Source: Thermodesulfovibrionales bacterium (GTDB lineage: Bacteria; Nitrospirota; Thermodesulfovibrionia; Thermodesulfovibrionales; UBA1546). From it: a stretch of DNA of 17,633 nucleotides. The notes beneath the pieces were generated by a model. The model searched no databases. It saw only the letters and a program-made list of their open reading frames with translations, and was not told the DNA's origin. The translations under genes and the position numbers were made by a program. Where the stretch lies: the NCBI GenBank assembly GCA_030018605.1, contig JASEHP010000020.1, positions 1-17,633 on the forward strand. Direction: 5' to 3'. Shown piece by piece: positions 6,964 through 15,157 of the stretch (the first letter of the stretch is position 1; every line of letters begins with the position of its first letter).

Positions 6964-7524
6964 ATGACCTACGACAAACTTATAGAATCCCTTTATAATG
7001 AAGGTGAGGATAAGATCCGCCTTGTCCGGGAAGAAACCGCTGCGGATAGAGAGCAGATAAAACGTGAGGCTTCTGAAAAAATGAGGTGCATCTTTGAGGA
7101 GCATAGCAGAGCGCTGTCTGCTCTTATTAAAGAAAAGGCAGATGCAATCATATCTGATGCAAGGAATAGAGCCGGTGATATAAAACTCGCTTCGGAACAT
7201 CGGCTCTCAGAGCGTCTCTATGGCTTAGCGTCCAATTCGCTCGGTCTTCTAAGAAATGAAGACTACAGCGGCATCTTTGAAAGGATTGCAGGGGAATTGC
7301 CGGGAATAAGATGGCAGAGGGTCAGGGTGAATCCAAAGGACAGGGAGACTGCAAAGAAATATTTTCCTGATGCAGAGATTGAGGCGGATGCCGCAATTAC
7401 AGGGGGAATTGATGCAGATGCAGAAGATGGAAAAATCTGCGCAGTAAACACATTTGAGAAAAGACTTGAGAGGGGATGGCAGGACATACTTCCAGAAATA
7501 ATAAGAGATACGTATAAGTCGTAG
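6964..7524 (+). CDS. atpE: V/A-type ATPase subunit E (peripheral stalk)
   Basis: A 186-residue peripheral stalk subunit. Residues 1 to about 90 form a charged coiled coil that pairs with subunit H. The C-terminal globular part (about 95-186) binds the top of the B subunit; it contains 'GGIDADAEDGKICAVNTFEKRLERG', here cited only as the family's 'G-G-hydrophobic...D-G...N-T-F...R-L' signature near residues 138-164. The ATG lies one base after the K stop, so translation is probably coupled. The last two sense codons and the TAG stop (AAG TCG TAG) lie in the left end of a GC-rich palindromic repeat, which may have replaced the original terminus. The length is nevertheless within the family range. 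Confidence 0.9.
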   Translation: MTYDKLIESLYNEGEDKIRLVREETAADREQIKREASEKMRCIFEEHSRALSALIKEKADAIISDARNRAGDIKLASEHRLSERLYGLASNSLGLLRNEDYSGIFERIAGELPGIRWQRVRVNPKDRETAKKYFPDAEIEADAAITGGIDADAEDGKICAVNTFEKRLERGWQDILPEIIRDTYKS

Positions 7525-7569
7525 ACTCGTCTCCTCCGGCGACTCGCCGAGGCGAGTCTCTGCGAGATG
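7516..7569. repeat. GC-rich palindromic repeat, copy 1 (between E and C)
   Basis: A 54-bp element running from AAGTCGT to CGAGATG. It contains the exact inverted repeat GACTCGCC (7541-7548), GA, GGCGAGTC (7551-7558). A related 57-bp copy lies at 7682-7738. Shared blocks are AAGTCGT, GACTCGTC, GACTCGCCGAGG and CGAGATG. It is more GC-rich than the surrounding AT-rich genes and supplies the stop codon of subunit E. The rest of the E-C gap is a Shine-Dalgarno (AGGAG, 7586-7590). Confidence 0.75.
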
Positions 7570-7593
7570 CATGATTCAAGATAAGAGGAGAAT

Positions 7594-8565
7594 ATGGAAT
7601 TTCTCAAAAAGGTTAAGGAAGTAGATTATCCGGCAGACTATCTCCTGACAAGACTCAGGATAAGAAGGGCTTCTTTAGCAAAAGTCGTTGCGACTCGTCC
7701 GCACCCAGGCGGACTCGCCGAGGAGAGCAACCGAGATGTTATTGGTCAAGGCATAGATTCAATTGCCTTGCGCTCTGAAGGTGATATATGGGAATCTGTT
7801 TTAAGAGAGTATCAGTGGGTATATGACCGGATGAATAAAAGACTCCATGAAATATTTTGGCCCTTTTTCCTCTATGCTGAACTCAGGACGATCATAATAT
7901 GCCTGAGATATAAAAAGGCAGACGAGAAGAATAAGATTAAAAATGTTCTTTTATTAAGCCTGCTCTCTGAAGAAATAAAAAATACGATAGAGGACTCTGA
8001 GGACATTTCCGCTCTATTAGAAAGGCTCGAAGGGCTATTTGCCGGTTTCTCGCACAGGTTTAAAGGGCTGAAGGAACTTTATAATGGAAAGGGGCTGAGG
8101 GATGTTGAAAACTCGCTGATAAATTCTTATGTCGGGCATATGATGTCTATCAACATCCATCCTATCTTAAAGATTTTCTTTTCCTATCTTATTGATATGA
8201 GAAATATAATCACGCTTTATAAGTATCTCAGGTGGGATATTGCCCGTTATCCTGCATTTTTGCATAGCGGAACTATCAGAGAAAAGAGATTAAGCAGGAT
8301 TTTTGAAAAGCATCAGTTATCTGAAATCGGGAATATGCTCTCCATGCTCACGCGCATAAAGACAGTTGAGCTTACAGGAAGAAATATAGAAGATATGCTT
8401 ATGAAAGGGTTGGCGTCTATCTTAAAAAACATGGGGAAAGACCCATTGTGTTTAGGGGTGATACTTGAATATCTCTGGCTAAAGTATGTAACTGCAAGAA
8501 ACCTCAACACAATATTGTACGGCAGGGGACTTCACAAAGATTTAATCTCAGGAGAGATTATCTGA
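7594..8565 (+). CDS. atpC: V/A-type ATPase subunit C (central stalk/c-ring socket)
   Basis: A 323-residue, nearly all-helical protein that seats the central shaft (D, F) on the c-ring. Start 'MEFLKKVKEVDYPADYLLTRLRIRRA' (first half cited as the Y-L-L-T-R-L-R-x-R-R family entry near residues 16-25) follows AGGAG at 7586-7590. 'SVLREYQWVYDRMN' and 'AELRTIIICLRYK' are recognisable helices of bacterial C subunits. Residues 31-49 (VVATRP... to ...SNRDV) are encoded by a second copy of the E-C intergenic palindromic repeat and look unlike the rest: Pro/Gly-rich and without helix. The insert is 57 bases, so the frame is kept. The gene ends TGATG, overlapping the subunit F start by one base. Confidence 0.88.
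   Translation: MEFLKKVKEVDYPADYLLTRLRIRRASLAKVVATRPHPGGLAEESNRDVIGQGIDSIALRSEGDIWESVLREYQWVYDRMNKRLHEIFWPFFLYAELRTIIICLRYKKADEKNKIKNVLLLSLLSEEIKNTIEDSEDISALLERLEGLFAGFSHRFKGLKELYNGKGLRDVENSLINSYVGHMMSINIHPILKIFFSYLIDMRNIITLYKYLRWDIARYPAFLHSGTIREKRLSRIFEKHQLSEIGNMLSMLTRIKTVELTGRNIEDMLMKGLASILKNMGKDPLCLGVILEYLWLKYVTARNLNTILYGRGLHKDLISGEII
7682..7738. repeat. GC-rich palindromic repeat, copy 2 (in-frame inside subunit C)
   Basis: A 57-bp element matching copy 1 (7516-7569) in AAGTCGT, GACTCGTC, GACTCGCCGAGG and CGAGATG, with small gaps between blocks. It has its own inverted repeat, GTCCGC (7697-7702) and GCGGAC (7709-7714). Its length is exactly 19 codons, and it is translated as residues 31-49 of subunit C. 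Confidence 0.72.
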
Positions 8566-8882
8566 TGAAAAGGATAGTATTTATCACCCCAAGAGATGCA
8601 GAGCTTGGGTTCGGACTTGCTGGGGTAATGCAGTATGTAATAAGCGCTGCGGAGACAGAGGATACTCTAAGAAAAGTTATGAAAGAAACTGATATAGGAA
8701 TAGTTGTTATTGATGAGAGACTTATGGAAGGCATTGATGAGAGAAAAATGAGGGAGATGGAAGACAGATGGTATGGAATCTTTCTCATACTTCCGGCGCC
8801 TGAAAAAGGCATTGAGGTTGAGGACTATGCTGTAAGACTTATAAAAAGGGCAATCGGCTATCACGTGAGGCTGGGGCAATGA
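8565..8882 (+). CDS. atpF: V/A-type ATPase subunit F (central stalk)
   Basis: A 105-residue alpha/beta protein of the rotor shaft that binds subunit D. The start overlaps the C stop (TGATG). 'VFITPRDAELGFGLAGV' at the N-terminus is the typical first strand and Gly-rich turn, followed by 'IGIVVIDERLMEGI' and a terminal strand ending '...IKRAIGYHVRL'. The length is normal. Its TGA overlaps the start of the catalytic A subunit (ATGA), so F and A are coupled. Confidence 0.92.
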   Translation: MKRIVFITPRDAELGFGLAGVMQYVISAAETEDTLRKVMKETDIGIVVIDERLMEGIDERKMREMEDRWYGIFLILPAPEKGIEVEDYAVRLIKRAIGYHVRLGQ

Positions 8883-10495
8883 CCGGGAAGATAAAAGGCA
8901 TCTCAGGTCCTACTGTCAGCGTTGACTTAAAAGGGCTAAAACTCTATGAAAAGGTGTGTGTGGGTCATTCAATGCTCACAGGAGAGGTTGTGCGCATTGA
9001 ACAGGACAGAGCGGTTATCCAGACATATGAAGACACAAAAGGCTTAAGCATAAATGAACCGGTAAAGGCAACAGGAACGCCGCTCACCGTGAGGCTCGGG
9101 CCCGGACTGCTTTCGGAAATGTTTGACGGTCTGCAAAGGCCGCTTTCAAGATTAAGAGAAGAGACAGGCCCGTTCATAAAGGCAAGTAAGGATATATGTG
9201 CGCTTGATTATCAAAGAAGGTGGAGATTTCATCCCTTAAAGGATAAAGGCGCAGAGATAAAATCAGGTGAGATTATAGGCTATGTTGAGGAGGGCAGATT
9301 CAGGCATTTTATAATGGGCAGCAATAATGGGAGGGTTTCATCAATAGCAGATGGAGATTTTACATTAAATGAACCGCTGGTCGAACTTGAAGGCGGCAGT
9401 AAGATATTCGGCTGCTATGAGTGGTCGGTAAGAATACCCAGACCCTGCAAAAAGAAGTTTTCTCCTTCAGAACCTCTTATCACAGGTCAAAGGGCGATGG
9501 ATTTTCTTTTCCCGCTTGCAAGGGGCGGCACAGCGGTCTTACCCGGAGGATTCGGCACAGGCAAAACCATCCTTGAGCAGTCAATCGCAAAGTTTGCAGG
9601 TATAGACATTGTTGTATATGTCGGATGCGGAGAGCGGGGAAACGAGATGGCGGAATTAATAGAAGATTTTGCAACCCTCACCGACCCATGGACAGGGAAG
9701 AGATTGATGGAAAGGATGATATTAGTTGTGAATACATCGAATATGCCTGTTGCCGCAAGGGAATCTTCAATATATACGGCAGTAACAATGGCAGAGTATT
9801 ACGGGGATATGGGTTATCATGTGCTATTACTTGCTGACAGCATCTCAAGATGGGCAGAGGCGTTGAGAGAGATATCGTCCTCGCTCGAGGAGATGCCTGG
9901 AGAGGAAGGATACCCCACCTATCTTGCCTCAAGGCTTTCTAATTTTTTTGAGAGGGCAGGCGTGGTTGAGACTCTGAGCGGAAAGACAGGCTCTTTAAGC
10001 ATGATTCTTTCCGTGTCGCCGCCTGGCGGTGATTTCACAGAGCCTGTTACACAGGCATGCCTTCGGTCAGCAGGCGCATCCTTAATGCTTGATGCCTCTC
10101 TTGCTCATAAGCGGCATTTCCCTGCCATAAACTGGTTTCAGAGTTATTCGCTCTATGAAAAAGCTATCTCAAGGCATTTCATTGCTCGTATATCAAAAAA
10201 ATGGGATGAACTGAGGCAGAGGTGCAAGGAAATCCTTCAGAGAGAATCTGCCTTGAAAGAAATCGCAGGGATAGTAGGTATGGAAGGACTCCAGGATAGC
10301 GACAGGCTTTTGATGCACGCAGCAGAAAAAGTGAGGATGGAATTTCTCTGTCAGAATGCATACACGGAAGACGCCTTTTCCCCGCCTGAAAAGACGGTTT
10401 TGAAGATTGAAGAAATAGTAGAATTTTATGACAATGTGCAGAGGATGCTCAAAGAGGGAATGCCTCTTGATGAGATACTTAAAATGCAAGAATAG
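8879..10495 (+). CDS. atpA: V/A-type ATPase catalytic subunit A
   Basis: A 538-residue catalytic subunit; three copies alternate with B in the head and hydrolyse or make ATP. The N-terminal beta barrel starts 'GKIKGISGPTVSVDL'. The P-loop is GGFGTGKT at residues 223-230, the catalytic Glu is in 'CGERGNEM', and 'LLLADSISRWAEALREIS' and 'MPGEEGYPTYLASRL' follow in order. The extra A-type loop near residues 150-210 is present. It is somewhat shorter than the usual 575-590 residues, mostly after the P-loop, but no motif is lost. The stop precedes the subunit B start by three bases. Confidence 0.96.
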   Translation: MTGKIKGISGPTVSVDLKGLKLYEKVCVGHSMLTGEVVRIEQDRAVIQTYEDTKGLSINEPVKATGTPLTVRLGPGLLSEMFDGLQRPLSRLREETGPFIKASKDICALDYQRRWRFHPLKDKGAEIKSGEIIGYVEEGRFRHFIMGSNNGRVSSIADGDFTLNEPLVELEGGSKIFGCYEWSVRIPRPCKKKFSPSEPLITGQRAMDFLFPLARGGTAVLPGGFGTGKTILEQSIAKFAGIDIVVYVGCGERGNEMAELIEDFATLTDPWTGKRLMERMILVVNTSNMPVAARESSIYTAVTMAEYYGDMGYHVLLLADSISRWAEALREISSSLEEMPGEEGYPTYLASRLSNFFERAGVVETLSGKTGSLSMILSVSPPGGDFTEPVTQACLRSAGASLMLDASLAHKRHFPAINWFQSYSLYEKAISRHFIARISKKWDELRQRCKEILQRESALKEIAGIVGMEGLQDSDRLLMHAAEKVRMEFLCQNAYTEDAFSPPEKTVLKIEEIVEFYDNVQRMLKEGMPLDEILKMQE

Positions 10496-10498
10496 GAT

Positions 10499-11814
10499 AT
10501 GAGACTTTCTGAGCATATATACAGAACCGCATCTTCGCTTGCAGGGCATCTGCTTTTCGTGAGGAAGGTGTTCAGCGCGCGCATAGGAGAAGCGGCAAAA
10601 ATCATAGCGCCTGACGGAAGGGTAATGGAAGGCGAGGTTCTGAAGATAGAAGGCGAAGATGTGCTGATACAGGTATACGGAGAGACACGCGGACTGGACA
10701 TAGAGGATACATCTATTATATTCACTGATTCTGTAAAAAAAGCGCCTTTATCGGAAGATATTATCGGAAGGAGATTTAATGGCTCCTGTCTGCCGATAGA
10801 TGGAAAGCCGTTGTTTATACCCGAGAAGTGGATGCCTATTTCAGGCTGTCCGATCAATCCATCTTCAAGGGCAAGGCCCGAAGAATTTATAGAGACGGGA
10901 TTCTCCGCATTAGATGGTCTTAATACACTCGTAAAAGGCCAGAAGCTTCCCATATTCTCATGCGCCGGACTTCCTTCAAAGGAACTGGCTGCGGGCATTT
11001 CAAGAAATGCTGCGGCAAAAGGCGAAAAAGGCTTTGTTGTTATCTTCATTGCCATTGGGCTTACTCATCACGAATGTTCTTTTTATACGGATGCGCTTGA
11101 AGAGATGAGGGGAGGTTTTGCTGCCTTTATGAACAAGGCGGATGACCCTGTTATGGAGCGGCTTCTCGCTCCCCGGTTCGGGCTTACTGCTGCCGAATAT
11201 CTTGCATTTGAAAAAGGGATGGATGTCCTTGTTGTAATCACTGATATGACCAATTCGATGCCCTGAGAGAGGTTTCAACTGCACGGGAGGAATTGCCCGG
11301 AAGAAGGGGATACCCTGGCTATATGTATTCTGAGCTTGCATCAATCTATGAGAGAGCCGGAAGGATAAAAGGCATGAAAGGTTCTGTTACGGTCCTGCCT
11401 GTTATGACCATGCCTGAAGACGATATTACGCATCCGATACCCGACCTGACAGGTTATATCACAGAAGGGCAGATTGTTCTGGACAGGGAACTTCATCGGA
11501 AAGGGATATTTCCGCCTGTTGATGTGCTGCCGAGTCTCTCACGCCTTATGCAGAGCGGAATAGGTGAAAGAAACACAAGAGGAGACCACAGGAAGATTGC
11601 AAACAGTCTCTATAAATGCTATGCAAAAGGGAGGGAATTAAGAAGGCTTGAGGTAATAGTCGGAAGAGACGGCATGACAGAAAAGGACAGGCTGATGCTT
11701 GACTTTGCCGATACATTCGAAAGAGAATTCATAGCTCAAGGAGAAAAAAGAAGAGATATAAATGAGACGCTTGACACAGGGCTTAATATCCTGAAGAGAT
11801 TTTCTCTGGATTAA
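10499..11814 (+). pseudogene. atpB: V/A-type ATPase subunit B, frameshifted
   Basis: The non-catalytic regulatory head subunit in two frames. 10499-11266 encodes 255 residues, ending after 'VVITDMTNSMP'. The rest continues in another frame from 11257 ('DALREVSTAREELPG') to 11814. The family reads T-N-(Y/F)-(A/C)-(D/E)-A-L-R-E here. Between the Asn codon (11252-11254) and the Asp codon (11257-11259) only 2 bases are present where 6 are expected, a net 4-base loss. Both halves are otherwise excellent: 'PIFSCAGLPSKELAAGI' without a P-loop, 'YPGYMYSELASIYERAGR', and 'GERNTRGDHRKIAN'. Without repair no complete head could form, so this is either a recent mutation or a consensus error. No slippery heptamer is seen. 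Confidence 0.88.
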
Positions 11815-11815
11815 T

Positions 11816-12454
11816 ATGATACATCCCACAAGAACCAATCTGCTTTTATTGAAAGAGAGATTATCTTCTGTCGTCAACAGCATAGGGATACTGAAAGGCA
11901 GAAGACAGGTCTTAATAAGAGAATTCCTGAATGCCACAATACCGTTTTTAAGGACAAGAGATGGCATAAGAAAATTATACGGCAGGGCTCTCGAAGAGCT
12001 TGCGCTTAGTCTCGGGCATGAAGGAAAGAAAAGCATAGAGTCAATAACAGCAATCTCGGGAAGAGATATAGGCGTAGAGATAACGGAGAAAAGCATCTGG
12101 GGGTTGAGATACAGGGATGTAAATGTGCACGATTCGCCTGTAAGAAAACCGGATGAAAGAGGCTATGATTTCTTATCAGCCACGCAGCACCTTGATGAGG
12201 GGATATATCTTTTCGAAAAGATAGTTGAGTCAATGTTAAATTTAGCTGAGTTTGAGAGCAAATTAAAGAGACTCGGGAAGGAAATCCTGAAAACTACAAG
12301 AAGGATAAGGGTCATTGAGGAGAGAATAATGCCTGACCTGAAAAATCAGATCAGGACGATTTCCCAATATATAGGAGAAAGGGATAGAGAGGCGTATTAC
12401 AGGCTAAAGATGGTTAAGGGAAGGCAGGTAACACTACGGATGCTCAAGCATTGA
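11816..12454 (+). CDS. atpD: V/A-type ATPase subunit D (rotor shaft)
   Basis: A 212-residue central shaft subunit with two long antiparallel helices. The N-terminal 'HPTRTNLLLLKERL' and the C-terminal '...ERIMPDLKNQIRTISQYIGERDREAYYRLKMVKG' region (key residues N-x-I-x-x-I near 180-190 and the basic end) fit the family. The ATG lies one base after the B stop. It is the last gene of the ATPase operon. Its final 21 bases overlap the 3' end of the convergent Fe-S protein gene, and no terminator is visible between them. Confidence 0.93.
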   Translation: MIHPTRTNLLLLKERLSSVVNSIGILKGRRQVLIREFLNATIPFLRTRDGIRKLYGRALEELALSLGHEGKKSIESITAISGRDIGVEITEKSIWGLRYRDVNVHDSPVRKPDERGYDFLSATQHLDEGIYLFEKIVESMLNLAEFESKLKRLGKEILKTTRRIRVIEERIMPDLKNQIRTISQYIGERDREAYYRLKMVKGRQVTLRMLKH

Positions 12455-13453
12455 TGCATGAGGGATTATTCGCTTGTATTCCTCATAAGTAATTGTCGAG
12501 TTCCATTTATCTGTCAGTTTTCCGACACCTATTGCGCCGAAGAACAATCCTACAATTAATATGGCGAAAACAAGCGGATTCAATACCCTGCTTTTTGTGA
12601 GCGACATATCAAGAGCGCCTTTTGCAGGACAATGGCTTACGCAGGTAAGGCATCCTGTGCATTCAGGGGATTTGATTCTGATTTTCTTGTCAACAGGAAG
12701 AAGCGAAGGGCAATTCTTTGCGCATTTCCCGCAGTCAATACATGCATCCTTATTCCTTGTTATCTTTATAGGACTGCACAGGCTCAAAATTCCGAGGAGG
12801 GCTCCGTAAGGGCACAGATACCTGCACCAGGAATTCTTAAAGAACAGCGAGGCGATGAACAAAAGCAGTAAGGTAATAAATGTAACCAGCGTCATCTTTG
12901 TGAAGAAATAGAGCATCTTTACATCGGCAATCTTATAGTAGTCTCCCTCAAGAAACGTGAATATCTCTGAAGGAGGCATCTTTACGACAATCACATAAAT
13001 AAAAAACATCATGAGGAGGTATTTCAGAGACCGCAGGGAATAATCACCATATTTCGGCAATATAAAATTCCTGTTGAATATCTTTCTGCCAAGTTTCCAT
13101 AGAGCATCAGACAAAGCTCCTACAGGACATATCCATCCGCAGAAGCTTTTTTTCAGGAGAAATGACATCACAACAGCAACAGTAAATATCACAAGCCCAG
13201 CAGGATGAATGCGGTCAAATATTCCTGTTGTAATCCAGAGCTTGAGCGCCATCAAAGCGCCTATCGGAAGAAATCCTTCAACAGACGGAGGGCGGGATAA
13301 AAAGGTCTCAGGCATTGGGTTTTGGGTGTCAGGGGAGGTAAAATGCTCAATAAACAAGTAGAACTTATATCCCGCGTAAATAAGGAAAAAGAATATAGAC
13401 CACTGCACCGCGTACCTGATATATCTTATATACGAACGGTCAATCTTCTGCAT
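12434..13453 (-). CDS. NapH-like membrane 4Fe-4S protein
   Basis: A 339-residue polytopic Fe-S protein. Membrane helices lie at about 12-34, 62-80, 84-101, 142-158, 185-205 and 291-311. Two CxxxCP motifs of the NapH/NosR/CcoG group lie at the cytoplasmic ends of helices: C105/C109 ('CGWICP') and C210/C214 ('CRYLCP'). Two 4Fe-4S clusters are complete: C238, C241, C244, C248 ('CIDCGKCAKNCP') and C265, C268, C271, C275 ('CTGCLTCVSHCP'). Such proteins pass electrons from the quinone pool or cytoplasm to periplasmic reductases or assembly systems; which partner is used here is unknown. It lies 85 bases after the HD-GYP gene on the same strand, with no clear terminator in that gap. Confidence 0.88.
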   Translation of the reverse strand: MQKIDRSYIRYIRYAVQWSIFFFLIYAGYKFYLFIEHFTSPDTQNPMPETFLSRPPSVEGFLPIGALMALKLWITTGIFDRIHPAGLVIFTVAVVMSFLLKKSFCGWICPVGALSDALWKLGRKIFNRNFILPKYGDYSLRSLKYLLMMFFIYVIVVKMPPSEIFTFLEGDYYKIADVKMLYFFTKMTLVTFITLLLLFIASLFFKNSWCRYLCPYGALLGILSLCSPIKITRNKDACIDCGKCAKNCPSLLPVDKKIRIKSPECTGCLTCVSHCPAKGALDMSLTKSRVLNPLVFAILIVGLFFGAIGVGKLTDKWNSTITYEEYKRIIPHASMLEHP

Positions 13454-13538
13454 AAAGTATCTTAACTAATTTGTTATTAGGGGAATATGATTTTTGTCAG
13501 TATTATCTTCAAACAGCGGGGGGGATATTCCGTTTATT

Positions 13539-15157
13539 TCACGAGATTGTTCTTAAGAACGCCTCAACTACCTTCGAGTCAAATTGTGTCCCTGAATATC
13601 TCTTTAACTCCTCCACTGTTTTTTCTTTGCCAGGTGTTTCTCTATAGGGTCTCTCTGCTGTCATGGAGTCAAAAGTATCTGCCACTGCCAGTATCCTCGC
13701 CTGAAGCGGTATTTCTTCCCCCTTAAGGCCATCGGGGTATCCTCTGCCGTCGTATCTTTCATGATGCCCCTTAATCCATGGGATGATGTGTTTGAGTTGC
13801 TTTATAGGCGAAAGCACATCTACGCCTTTCTCGGGATGTTTTTTTACTATCTCGTATTCTTCATCTGTCAATTTCCCCGACTTGTCGAGAATTCCATCAT
13901 AGGTGCCGATCTTGCCAATATCGTGCAGAAGCCCCGCAATACTTAAATCATCCAGGACATCATCAGAAAGCCCCATCTCCCGCCCTATCTTCAGGGCATA
14001 CGCAGTGACCCTTTCAGAATGACCCTTAGTCCATTGAGACTTTGCTTCTATCGCGGATGCGAGGCTCGACAAGGCAGACAGGAATAGATCATGCATCTCT
14101 TCATCTGCCCTCTTTTCCTCTGTTATATCTTCAAGAATGTGCAAGGAATAAAGGTATTTTCCATAGGCATCCCTGATGAAATAAAATTTTGCATTATATG
14201 TTTTATCTATATCAGGCAGGGGAATCTCCTCTTCTCCTTCTTCTTGCGTCTCCAATGTTTTCTGGCATCCTTTCATTGGCCCTCCCATCTTCGGAAAGAC
14301 CTCGTAGTAGGGCTTTCCGATAACCTCCTTGAACGGCATCCCTGCGGTTTCAGCATATGCCCTGTTGCACCTTATAATCTTAAACTCCCTGTCATGGATG
14401 AACAATGGGTCTGATATGGCATCAAAGGTCTCCTCCCATTGCTTCTTCCCGCTCTCTATTGCAAGGTAATCTTTCTGGAGTTCCGTTGTCATGGTATTGA
14501 AGGCTGTGGCGAGCTGTTCAATTTCGTCCCCTGTGGAAATATCAACTCTGTAATCAAGATTGCCCTCACCGATAATCTCTGTTCCTTTGTGCAGCTTATG
14601 TATCGGGTCTGTGATTCTTTTAGCAATAAATATAGCAGCTGCTCCGCCAAGGAAGATTGTTATTAATCCTGTAAGGAGGATGAAGTTTCTCACCTTAGCC
14701 GCCTTTGATTTCATTTCATGCAGGGAAAAGCCTACCCGAACCGCGCCCCATTTCTTACTGGCAATCATGAGTGGAGCAGTAACATCCATAATATCAGAAC
14801 CAATAGCCTGCATAAGGACGTCATCAGAGGCAGCGCTCCTGAGGCTCACAGGGTCTTCAAGTATCTTACCCTCCAGTGCATGCTGCGAATGGGACAGGAC
14901 ACTGCCATTTTCATCCATGATGATTACATATCGCACATGTACGTCTTAAGAAATAATACCCTGAGGGCTGCATAATCTTTGAGGACAATGGCATTGGCGC
15001 TGTTTAAGGCAAGGGTTTTTGTAAGGCTCTCTAAATGTTCCTGTCCTGCTTTAGCTGTATGATTTTTGACCATAGCGGATGTATAAACAATGAGTGCTGC
15101 CACTACGGCGATGATCAGGATAGTATAGATGAGAGGTATCTTGATGCGGAGCTTCAT
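13539..15157 (-). pseudogene. Membrane sensor with HAMP, PAS and HD-GYP domains, frameshifted
   Basis: A c-di-GMP phosphodiesterase-type receptor in two frames. 15157-14924 encodes the N-terminal helix (residues about 7-28) and part of a periplasmic domain, then runs into TAA. The other frame takes over at GTG 14936 ('VRYVIIMDENGSVLSHS'), continuing the sensor domain, a second membrane helix, HAMP ('RITDPIHKL...DEIEQLATAFN'), PAS ('ISDPLFIHDREFKIIRCN') and HD-GYP. Inserting one base near 14937-14942 joins them into about 540 residues. The HD-GYP domain is complete: 'HSERV', 'HDIGKIG', 'GHHERYDGRGYPDG', 'ADTFDSMTAERPYR'. It should cleave c-di-GMP to pGpG/GMP. The start overlaps the binding-protein stop (ATGA). 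The GTG at 14936 could also be a late start giving a 465-codon protein without its first helix. Confidence 0.85.

Noticed and set aside
10426..11055. 209-codon open frame on the - strand across the A/B junction
   Set aside because: It is antisense to two clear ATPase subunits, serine-rich and without recognisable motifs.
11250..11266. Programmed frameshift in atpB
   Set aside because: There is no slippery X-XXY-YYZ heptamer or downstream hairpin, and a simple -1 slip would still leave the conserved motif one residue short. Subunit B is not known to use frameshifting.
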